A stretch of 64,000 nt of DNA from Nostocales cyanobacterium LEGE 11386 (GTDB taxonomy: Bacteria > Cyanobacteriota > Cyanobacteriia > Cyanobacteriales > Nostocaceae). The position numbers and the translations under genes were made by a program. Below are positions 1 through 7,633 of this stretch, one piece after another. Below the pieces are notes generated by a model. It saw nothing but the letters and a program-made list of their open reading frames with translations, did not search any database and was not told the origin of the DNA. Every line of letters begins with the position of its first letter. Position 1 is the stretch's first letter. The stretch covers positions 1-64,000 of the forward strand of contig JADEXK010000017.1 in assembly GCA_015207155.1 (NCBI GenBank). The letters are read 5' to 3'.

Positions 1-261
1 GAAAGTCACATAACCAGTGATGAAGCCTTATGTAAATTCCTGGAATGGACTCAATCAGCTTATAAATTTTTCCCCAAAAGCTGTCACACCATCAGTAGAT
101 GGATAGATGAGATTCTTGCTTATTTTGATCACCGAACTACTCAAGGTATTGTTGAGGGAATTAATCAGAAGATTAAGCTCATTAAAAGAAGGGCTTATGG
201 CTTAACTAACTTCAATAATTTTAGAAGAAGGATTTTACTCAATTGGTATTTTTGTTCTTAA
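1..261 (+). CDS. ISL3-family transposase, C-terminal part (5' end outside window)
   Basis: The reading frame is open from base 1 to a TAA at 259-261 and gives 86 residues. The end of the protein carries the motifs TTQGIVEGINQKIK and RRAYGLTNFNNFRRRIL, which are typical of the C-terminal DDE region of ISL3-family transposases (the conserved Glu sits in VEGIN). The N-terminal zinc-binding and DNA-binding part lies outside the window, so completeness cannot be judged. The family call rests on these motifs and on the GGCTCTC-type end just downstream. Confidence 0.75.
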   Translation, partial: ESHITSDEALCKFLEWTQSAYKFFPKSCHTISRWIDEILAYFDHRTTQGIVEGINQKIKLIKRRAYGLTNFNNFRRRILLNWYFCS

Positions 262-287
262 TTTAACATATTTAGTCTGGGAGAGCC
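1..287 (+). mobile_element. Right end of an ISL3-like insertion sequence
   Basis: The transposase tail is followed 26 bp later by GAGAGCC at 281-287. Read inward from the end this is GGCTCTC, close to the GGCTCTT-like termini of ISL3 elements. The next 8 bases (CAAAAACT) could be one copy of the 8-bp target duplication usual for this family; the left copy is not in the window. The exact boundary is inferred. Confidence 0.5.
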
Positions 288-389
288 CAAAAACTATGCT
301 GTAAATAATTCTTCTAAAAAGTAAATTTTGGTACTTGTTTTGATTTTTTCCCAGTTACTGAATGCCATTGATAATCATGGTTAAATAAT

Positions 390-2606
390 ATGCGAAATAG
401 ACTAATACCGCAGTTAGGTAAAATCTCTCAAAAGCTTCATCAATATATCAATAGGCTATTTCATTCGCGAAATTTTCGGAAGTTAAAATTTATCAATTTG
501 CTACTGGTTATAGCTAGTGGATTAATTTTTACCTCCATTAACATGACAACAGATTGGGCTACAAGTAAAACACCTACACCTGCATACCAAACATCTTGGA
601 TTGGTAATACTTTTGGTGGGGGAGATAAGTGGGTACAAAATAATATTGAGGCAATGTATGTTGCTCCCAATGGCACAGTCTATACCAATAGTATTTGGGA
701 TGAATCAGGAAGAGAAGCAGGCATATATAAAGATGGCGATGTGATTGGTAAGTTGAGTGATACTCACGGCTGGAGTCGTGGCGGTGGTCAAGCTGTAACA
801 GCAAATAGTAAATATATTTACATTGCCATGCGTCAAGGATCAGTTAATAGGAAAGATCAAGATTATCCGCCGGATGGAACAACTTGGTATTGTGTCAGGC
901 GCTATAATTTGTCTGGCAAACCTGCACCTTTTGCCGAAGGGCGTGGTTGGGATAAAAGTATGTTAATTATCAGTAATAAAAGTAAAGTTACTGGATTAGC
1001 TACTGCTGGAAACGAGCTATATGTCAGCGATGCTGCTACTAATCGGGTGCGTGTCTATAATACCGACACAATGAAGGAACTGCGTAGCTTTAGTGTTGCT
1101 AGACCAGAGGCGATAACTGTTGATAAACAAGGCAATTTGTGGATTATTCAAGGCAAAAATAGTGATACTCCTGCCAAGATTCGGCATTATTCTCAAGAAG
1201 GAAAGCAATTACCCCCAGAGATTACCGATGTTGTCGAACCAAGTGCGATCGCAGTTGATCGTCAAGGTAGATTGTTAGTAGCAGAAAATGGCCCCCGTCA
1301 ACAAGTGCTGATTTACAAAATTGAGGATCAGCCAGTACAGGTTGGTACTCTTGGCAGCAAAGGTGGTGTATACAGTGGTGTTCCTGGTGAAGTCAAAGAT
1401 TTGAAACTTTACGGTCTTACCGGAGTGGGTACAGACAGCGCAGGTAATATCTACGTAAATAGTAATGGTTTCAATCGGTCAGGCACAGATTTACGCAAGT
1501 TTTCACCATCAGGAAAGCTGTTATGGCAATTACTGGGTTTAATGTTTGTCGATAACGCTGATGCTGACCCCAAGACTGATGGAGTAGATGTATTTACTAA
1601 GCAAGAACAATTCTTGATGGACTATAGTAAGTCTGCTGGTAAGCAATGGACTTACAAAGCCTACACATTAAATCCTTTCAAATATCCGCAAGATCCACGT
1701 TTGCATACATCGCCAGATGCTACCTGGGTGCGCCGAATCAAAGGTAAACCATTTGTGTTCCTCACCGATATGTATGAAAGCTTTCTGCAAATTTATCGCT
1801 TCAATCCAGAAAAGGATGGCAAAATTGCTATTCCGGCGGGAATGTTTGTTGGTACTCATGGCGGTGGTGGCAAATCAATGCGGGGAAATTGGCCGCCGGA
1901 TCAACCAGAAACAGGAGAATGGATCTGGCGCGATCGCAACGGTAACGGTAAATTTGAAAAAAATGAATATGATACCAGTAAAGATTATCCTTACATCGGG
2001 GGATGGTGGGTAGACAGTAAGGGCGATGTCTGGAAAACTTTGCGAACTGAAGACGGCATCCGGCATTATCCTTTGCAGGGACTAGATGATCATGGCAATC
2101 CCATCTACACCTATCGTTCCATGCAAAAGCAAAAAACACCGAGCATATTTACAGATTTGCGGCGGATTGAGTATTTACCAGAAACAGATACGATGTATTT
2201 GTCAGGCTTCACTGTAGATCATCCTGCCACTGGTGATGATACTAAAGTTGTAGGCTCAGAGATTGTGCGTTTTGACAATTGGAGTCAAGGAAATAGCACC
2301 CCCCGTTGGCGGATAGTAGTTCCTTACGACACCACAGGTAAACGCGAAGTTTCTACCGCAGCCATGAGTGTGGCGGGAGACTATGTTTTTGCTGTAACAG
2401 TAAAAACGGCAGAAGTGTACGTTTATAACGCCAAAACTGGAGCTACTGTACAAAAGTTAAAACCCGGCCCAGAAGTTGCAGGCGAAAGTGGTTGGATTGA
2501 TATACCCTATGGTATTCGTGCTTTTCGCCGTGCTAATGGTGAGTATTTAGTGTTTGTGGAAGAAGATGCAAAAGGTAAGGTGATTGTGTATCGGCTGAAA
2601 AAATAA
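390..2606 (+). CDS. Secreted or membrane-anchored NHL-repeat (beta-propeller) protein
   Basis: 738 residues. A hydrophobic segment near residues 34-52 (FINLLLVIASGLIF) acts as signal peptide or anchor. The body contains several NHL/SMP-30-like blades, for example AITVDKQGNLWII, AIAVDRQGRLLVAENG and GVGTDSAGNIYVNSNG, and later DRNGNGKFEKNEYD, which resembles a calcium-binding loop. NHL propellers usually mediate protein or ligand binding; no catalytic residues can be assigned, so substrate and role are unknown. No good Shine-Dalgarno precedes the ATG. It stands alone between the IS end and a repeat-bearing gap. Confidence 0.7.
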   Translation: MRNRLIPQLGKISQKLHQYINRLFHSRNFRKLKFINLLLVIASGLIFTSINMTTDWATSKTPTPAYQTSWIGNTFGGGDKWVQNNIEAMYVAPNGTVYTNSIWDESGREAGIYKDGDVIGKLSDTHGWSRGGGQAVTANSKYIYIAMRQGSVNRKDQDYPPDGTTWYCVRRYNLSGKPAPFAEGRGWDKSMLIISNKSKVTGLATAGNELYVSDAATNRVRVYNTDTMKELRSFSVARPEAITVDKQGNLWIIQGKNSDTPAKIRHYSQEGKQLPPEITDVVEPSAIAVDRQGRLLVAENGPRQQVLIYKIEDQPVQVGTLGSKGGVYSGVPGEVKDLKLYGLTGVGTDSAGNIYVNSNGFNRSGTDLRKFSPSGKLLWQLLGLMFVDNADADPKTDGVDVFTKQEQFLMDYSKSAGKQWTYKAYTLNPFKYPQDPRLHTSPDATWVRRIKGKPFVFLTDMYESFLQIYRFNPEKDGKIAIPAGMFVGTHGGGGKSMRGNWPPDQPETGEWIWRDRNGNGKFEKNEYDTSKDYPYIGGWWVDSKGDVWKTLRTEDGIRHYPLQGLDDHGNPIYTYRSMQKQKTPSIFTDLRRIEYLPETDTMYLSGFTVDHPATGDDTKVVGSEIVRFDNWSQGNSTPRWRIVVPYDTTGKREVSTAAMSVAGDYVFAVTVKTAEVYVYNAKTGATVQKLKPGPEVAGESGWIDIPYGIRAFRRANGEYLVFVEEDAKGKVIVYRLKK

Positions 2607-2669
2607 AACTCAAGACATTACTGGAGTTGCGATCGCCTCTTGGGTTGCTCCTCTAGAGCATCGCCTGTA

Positions 2670-2783
2670 CAAGAGTATGATTATTCGGAGTGCGTAGGCG
2701 TACTCCTTTGTAGACATTGCCTTTTTTAAACTTATCACCAGAAGTGCGATCGCATGAAGCAAGAGTATGAATATTCGGGGTGC
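2670..2783. repeat. Direct repeat pair, 24 bp, 90 bp apart
   Basis: Positions 2670-2693 and 2760-2783 match at 22 of 24 bases (CAAGAGTATGATTATTCGGA and its variant). A partial third copy, GAGAGTATGATTATT, lies at 3806-3820 next to the end of the duplicated regulator fragment. The 2607-2863 interval otherwise holds only HIP1 octamers; no gene is visible. Confidence 0.6.
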
Positions 2784-2863
2784 AATTGCCTTAATAAGTG
2801 TATCCACAACAACCGATATGATGTTGTCATCGGCTAGCTTAAAGTCCAGTTAAAACTTGATGA

Positions 2864-3286
2864 CTACGCACGTTTTACATATATACGCACACTTCTACAT
2901 TCTCGACTTCGACACTGAGCCACTTGATATTCTTTATGTTGTTTATATTCTTTAAAGCAGTTTGGGCATATCCTACGAGAAAAATATCTTCCTCCTGCTG
3001 CTACTGTTTGGCAGGATGCATTAATAATATCATCAGCACTCCAACCGCCTGGTAAAGAGGCTTCTTCAGTTATCCAACCTCGTTGACCACCTTTATAACA
3101 TGCTATTCCATATTTGACTCCATCGATTATTGCCTCAACATCAATGTCTCTCCAATTTAGTGCAACATATGTGCTTTCAGATGCGATTGACGCTACTGGG
3201 GTCAGAAAATTACCTGTTGCTAGAGTTATTGTTATTAAACGACGAACTAGAAACTTATTAATTTTTTGAGAATTCTTCATTAGCAT
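2864..3286 (-). CDS. Small secreted cysteine-rich protein of unknown function
   Basis: 140 residues if translation starts at the ATG at 3286. The frame is open further to a TTG at 3334, but AGGAG is well placed for the ATG cluster at 3286-3295. The N-terminus has a basic stretch then a hydrophobic core ending VASIAS, a plausible signal peptide. The mature part carries paired cysteines (CPNC, then CRSREC near the end) that could bind metal or form disulfides. I do not recognise the family. It is isolated and convergent with the NHL gene. Confidence 0.5.
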   Translation of the reverse strand: MLMKNSQKINKFLVRRLITITLATGNFLTPVASIASESTYVALNWRDIDVEAIIDGVKYGIACYKGGQRGWITEEASLPGGWSADDIINASCQTVAAGGRYFSRRICPNCFKEYKQHKEYQVAQCRSRECRSVRIYVKRA

Positions 3287-3480
3287 CCTTAGCATTCTCC
3301 TCTTTTCAGTTACAACTAAACTAAACAGATACAATCAGGAGATATCCACTTTAATAAATGTATGAGATTATTTTTCTGCTACTTAAATCTGGATTGAGAA
3401 AAAACTCTTGCGTTGTCCTCTCTCTGCGATCACCACCCCATCCAAGTCTTTTGATCGCACTCCTCACACCTATACAAATC

Positions 3481-3766
3481 AAAACTAAGTGAATATACTA
3501 AGCCTAGAAAATAGGCTCAACTTTGTCACTAGCTGAATGTTGGGTTTAAAACCTATCAAAATGTGAGGTCGATAAGATGCTAACTACAGCCTGACAATCC
3601 CCCGATTCAGGGCGGTGACTAGGGCTTGAGTCTGATCGCTCACATTCAATTTGCCGAAAATATTATTAGCATGGAACCTGACGGTACTCTCAGCAATATT
3701 GAGGATACTGCTGATCTCCTGGTTATTCTTACCTTTGGCTATCAGGCGCAGCACTTCCAACTCGCG
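3481..3766 (-). pseudogene. Duplicated 3' end of the NarL-type regulator plus its downstream flank
   Basis: This 286-bp block matches 6895-7180 without gaps and with about six mismatches by eye. It contains the last ~60 codons of the response regulator (LuxR helix-turn-helix, stop at 3584) and about 100 bp of its downstream flank. The homology stops abruptly after CTCGCG, inside the region before the DNA-binding domain. A short frame from 3775 remains open but has no receiver domain, so it is best read as a gene fragment, although a free LuxR-type HTH peptide is conceivable. Confidence 0.85.
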
Positions 3767-3819
3767 TAGACACAAAACAGCTTGTCGCTAGATATTGCCT
3801 TGACGAGAGTATGATTATT

Positions 3820-6003
3820 TTAGCCTAAACCCAAATTTTTTAGAATTAACGGTAAAACATTATTAAATTCAGTAACCAACTGTGCTGCACTCGGTAATCC
3901 AGTAATTGTGCCCTTCAAAATCTTGACTGCCGTTTTTGCAGCCTTTTGTAAACTACCATCTTGTGGCTTTTTTCCGGCTTCTGCTAAGGCTTTGACCTGT
4001 TCTAATGCCTCAGTCTTATCATCTATATTTAAGTTAGTTTCTGCCTCAATTGCTGATTGTAACTGCTGTAATAGTTCTTTAATTCCTGGCTTATCTGGTT
4101 GTTGAGAAGCAGGTAATTGGTTAATGCTATTAGTAACTGTGCCAGTAATATCTCCAATATTGAAAGCTCCAATACCACTGTTGTTAAAATTTCCACCACC
4201 AGTGTTAATGTTTTGCTGTCTACTTTGGTCAATACTCATCTTGACTTCTCCTCCTTCAATCACAATTGACTCATTATATATTTTTTGACTTGGATTTTTA
4301 TTCACGGCTTCAATGAAATCGGCTGCCATAGCTACAGTATTAGGGATAGAGCCATGCGAATCATAAATATCTAATGTTTCCTCATAGATAGAGCCGTATT
4401 CCTTCTCAAATTGGTCATAGTTGATGTCTCCATCAACTTTTAATCGTATAGATTTTTTATTATCTTTATTATGTTCGATACCAATAACCTCAAGTTTGAC
4501 TTCTGGATACTTTTTTGTCATGGCTTTAAGAACTTGAATAGCTACTTTTGAGTTAATTTCTTGATCATGATAAATTTTAAGTGTATCTAAAACTGATTTC
4601 AGAAAATCACGAAAACCATTGGGTTGGAAATTCCCTTCATTTGAAGGTGGCATACGATGTGGGTCACGATCCTTTTTAGTCTCTAGTCGTAAATATATAT
4701 AGTCGCATTTGATATTATCTATTTTAGTTGTTTTAGTAACACCCCACTCTTCAATATATGCTCCTGTAATATCTGCATTATTTAGATTTGCTTCTCCTAA
4801 TTTTGTTCTTACTAGCTTTGTATTAAACAACTTTACGCCTTCCAGTTTTGACTGTCTAAGGTCAGAATCTATAAAGTTAAAGTCAGTTAAGTCTAATCCT
4901 TGTAAATTTATACCTTGTAGATTTAGATTATAAAAATCTTTATACTCTAATACTTTTTCAATCACTAATTGCCGCACTTCTAGTTGATTGAGATAATAAT
5001 TTCTATCCAGTTGAGCGGTTTCTATTCCTTGAACACCGACCCAATAAGTCCTGGTCAAGATAGCTTCTCTCAAATCTATGTGTTTAACATTTGCATTATT
5101 AAAATCACTATCTGTTAGATTAGCTTTATAAAAACTAGTTCCTTTAATTGCAGCAATAGCGATAGCTAATTTATAAGGCCAAGCCCATTCTTGACTTCCT
5201 CCTATAGCTTTCCAAGCAATAAAACATACTAAAAATACCTGATATACGGCAGTAGACAAAACCATACCAAAATTTTTATCTGCACTGGGTAATTCAGTGA
5301 AGATTGCAGCTTGGCTAACATAAATAGTAACAGCTAAAGTCACAAATATAGATATTATTAAAATTTTATTTCCTGCTATGATTTTGATAAAGTTAAAAAC
5401 CAGAGATTGAACTGATATAGCTATTAAAAAAATAGACACTATTAAGAGATAGATTATAATTAAAAATGTAATATTAGCTGTTTCGCCCTTGTATAAAATC
5501 TCTTTGAAAAACGCTAAAATTATAATCAAAGTAATGGTGATACCTAAAGTAGAAATTGATATTATAACTTTTCTGAATATAACTAAAATTATAAAGTTTA
5601 TTAGGCTAGCAAGAAGGGTTGCTAAGTACAGAATGTTTTCATTTTTATAGTTTGGTTCTTTTGTTATTTTAATAACAGCATCACTAATAGCACTTCCTAC
5701 TATATTAGCTAAGATAGCTAATATTATTCCTACTATTATTACTAGGAGAAATGAAAAAGATAAATAAATAATTATCCAGTGAAATTGTAGACCAAATTTA
5801 GCTTCGCTAAAGTTTGCTTTTTCTAAATTAGCACTATCGAACTTAGCTTCTCTGAGGTCAGCACCTGTAAAGTTTGCTTCTCTGAGATCAGCACCTGTAA
5901 AGTTTGCTTTTCTGAGGTCAGCATTAATAAAATCTTTATGTTCTAGATTAGTTCCTTTAAAATTATAGCCTCGAAGATTATTTTTATATGAGTTTTTAGG
6001 CAT
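3820..6003 (-). CDS. Membrane pentapeptide-repeat protein with C-terminal helical adaptor-like module
   Basis: 727 residues in a clearly AT-rich gene. Order of parts: pentapeptide repeats (residues ~12-70, NADLRKANFTGADLREANF), about seven hydrophobic segments (~75-270), a second pentapeptide block (~285-430), a soluble domain (~440-600), a glycine/asparagine-rich stretch (INTGGGNFNNSGIGAFNIGD), and a helical C-terminus (LLQQLQSAIEAETNLNIDDK). I recall the last two parts recurring in cyanobacterial signalling or conflict proteins, where such modules recruit partners; no enzymatic residues are visible. It and the next upstream gene are flanked by the duplicated regulator segments, which suggests acquisition or rearrangement as a unit. 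Confidence 0.75.
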   Translation of the reverse strand: MPKNSYKNNLRGYNFKGTNLEHKDFINADLRKANFTGADLREANFTGADLREAKFDSANLEKANFSEAKFGLQFHWIIIYLSFSFLLVIIVGIILAILANIVGSAISDAVIKITKEPNYKNENILYLATLLASLINFIILVIFRKVIISISTLGITITLIIILAFFKEILYKGETANITFLIIIYLLIVSIFLIAISVQSLVFNFIKIIAGNKILIISIFVTLAVTIYVSQAAIFTELPSADKNFGMVLSTAVYQVFLVCFIAWKAIGGSQEWAWPYKLAIAIAAIKGTSFYKANLTDSDFNNANVKHIDLREAILTRTYWVGVQGIETAQLDRNYYLNQLEVRQLVIEKVLEYKDFYNLNLQGINLQGLDLTDFNFIDSDLRQSKLEGVKLFNTKLVRTKLGEANLNNADITGAYIEEWGVTKTTKIDNIKCDYIYLRLETKKDRDPHRMPPSNEGNFQPNGFRDFLKSVLDTLKIYHDQEINSKVAIQVLKAMTKKYPEVKLEVIGIEHNKDNKKSIRLKVDGDINYDQFEKEYGSIYEETLDIYDSHGSIPNTVAMAADFIEAVNKNPSQKIYNESIVIEGGEVKMSIDQSRQQNINTGGGNFNNSGIGAFNIGDITGTVTNSINQLPASQQPDKPGIKELLQQLQSAIEAETNLNIDDKTEALEQVKALAEAGKKPQDGSLQKAAKTAVKILKGTITGLPSAAQLVTEFNNVLPLILKNLGLG

Positions 6004-6301
6004 AATTATGCTTAATTGAAATTTTAATAAATAAAACTATTTTATATTTTAAATTATAAAAACAATAAATAGACGTGTATTTTAAATAAGTATATTTTTG
6101 TAAAATGTTTATTAATAATTTGGAAATATGCAGATATCTTAGATAATTAATTTTTTTGCATATTCACAGGTTGATTTTGCTGGTTTTGTGGAGTATCTTA
6201 CCCGTCCCTTGTATTTCGGGGCTGGCAAAATGCCAACCCTACAAGAATCATCCCTTGATTCAGCACCGCCAAATTAAAAGTTTAAATTTATGTTCAGTTG
6301 T

Positions 6302-6835
6302 TTAGTATATTTCCCTCCTAATTCCAGACAACCCTATCCAAAATCTACATATATGTCCTCTAGCCTTTAAGTAAATTGCAAAATAATTTCTTTGTTGTGC
6401 AATAAGCTTATCGTCAGATTTAAGTGATATATTTTGGGTATTAGGCTCTGCTAATGCTTGTTCATTAAGTCGAACCCAGAATGCACCATCTGGCAAGTTT
6501 TGATTACTATCAATTCGTGATGGTCGCTGATAACCACTCAGGCGAGTATAAAGACCGTTGGGATCTCGAACCATTATTTTTTGACCAGATACAAGTTTTA
6601 CTAGTGTATCTTCTGAGCTTATGTTTATTCCAGCGCTTTTGAATGCTTGACGAAGATAATTACACTGTGACTGTAATTGTGCTATTAAATTTCTATTTTT
6701 TGTTGTATTGTTTAGGAGAATTTGTTCCTCTGAAGATTGATATACTAATCCCGTAAATGAAAGTTGAGTATGATGAGGTATAGGCAACAGAGCCATCTGG
6801 AATCCTAAAACTATTGATACAGTATTTGGGAGCAT
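6302..6835 (-). CDS. Protein of unknown function, 177 residues
   Basis: Starts with an ATG preceded by GGAGA at ~10 bp. The N-terminus is moderately hydrophobic (MLPNTVSIVLGFQMALLPI), possibly a signal peptide. The middle contains SGQKIMVRDPNGLYTRLSGYQ and DGAFWVRLNE, which suggest a small beta-rich domain. No family is recognised. It lies 298 bp upstream of the pentapeptide gene on the same strand and between the two regulator-derived repeats. The intervening gap is AT-rich and has one imperfect hairpin (about 6220-6240) but no T-run. Confidence 0.45.
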   Translation of the reverse strand: MLPNTVSIVLGFQMALLPIPHHTQLSFTGLVYQSSEEQILLNNTTKNRNLIAQLQSQCNYLRQAFKSAGINISSEDTLVKLVSGQKIMVRDPNGLYTRLSGYQRPSRIDSNQNLPDGAFWVRLNEQALAEPNTQNISLKSDDKLIAQQRNYFAIYLKARGHICRFWIGLSGIRREIY

Positions 6836-6894
6836 TGTCCAAGTTTCTCCTTCAAAAATTAATTTTTTCTAACCTATTAAAAGGTATGAAACAT

Positions 6895-7180
6895 AAAACT
6901 ACGTGAATATACTAAGCCTAGAAAATAGGCTCAACTTTGTCACTAGCTGAATGTTGGGTTTTAAACCTATCAAAATGTGAGGTCGATAAGATGCTAACTA
7001 CAGCCTGACAATCCCTCGATTCAGGGCGGTGACTAGGGCTTGAGTCCGATCGCTCACATTTAATTTGCCGAAAATATTATTAGCATGGAACCTGACGGTA
7101 CTCTCAGCAATATTGAGGATACTGCTGATCTCCTGGTTATTCTTGCCTTTGGCTATCAGGCGCAGCACTTCCAACTCGCG
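6895..7180 (-). repeat. Parent copy of the 286-bp direct repeat
   Basis: This is the intact partner of 3481-3766. It covers the last third of the NarL-type regulator and its downstream flank. The two copies are in the same orientation and enclose about 3.1 kb holding the pentapeptide gene and the unknown 177-residue gene. Confidence 0.85.
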
Positions 7181-7627
7181 ATCGCTCAATTCCTGGCTAC
7201 CCATTCTTTCGGCTAGCTTGGCTGCTATAGTAGGCGGAATGTACCTTTGACCTTGATAAACAGTGCGAATCGCATCTAAGAGTTCGTTCGGTTCCGCGCC
7301 CTTAAGAATATAGCCTTTTGCACCCGCCCGTAGTCCCCGATAGATATCTTCATCACCATCAAAGGTAGTTAACACAACGATTCGGGCGTGTTTAAACTTA
7401 CCACAAATAGCGGCGATCGCATCAGCACCTTCCATCTTCGGCATTCGCAAATCCATCAGCACCACGTCGGGCTGATATTGGTGGAAAAATTCTAATGCTT
7501 CTCGTCCGTCGCCAGCATGGCCGATTACAGTCATATCTGACTCACATTGGAGAAACATTGTTAAAGCTTGTCCCAAGATGGGATGATCGTCAGCAATCAG
7601 GATGCGAATAACATTGGATTGGCTCAT
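6998..7627 (-). CDS. NarL/FixJ-type response regulator
   Basis: 209 residues. Receiver domain ~7-125 with acidic pocket D13/D14 (IADDHP), phospho-acceptor D59 (VVLMDLRMP), T87/T88 and K109. LuxR helix-turn-helix ~145-209 (LSDRELEVLRLIAKGKNNQE, STVRFHANNIFGKL). It should act as a phosphorylation-controlled DNA-binding transcription factor in the cytoplasm. It follows the histidine kinase gene by only 6 bp on the same strand, so the two are almost certainly one operon and a cognate pair. Target genes are unknown. Its 3' end is the source of the repeat at 3481-3766. Confidence 0.92.
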   Translation of the reverse strand: MSQSNVIRILIADDHPILGQALTMFLQCESDMTVIGHAGDGREALEFFHQYQPDVVLMDLRMPKMEGADAIAAICGKFKHARIVVLTTFDGDEDIYRGLRAGAKGYILKGAEPNELLDAIRTVYQGQRYIPPTIAAKLAERMGSQELSDRELEVLRLIAKGKNNQEISSILNIAESTVRFHANNIFGKLNVSDRTQALVTALNRGIVRL

Positions 7628-7633
7628 GATCGT

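Noticed and set aside
3584..3775. Free LuxR-type DNA-binding peptide
   Set aside because: It is the near-identical 3' piece of the nearby regulator created by duplication and lacks a start with ribosome site; listed as a gene fragment.
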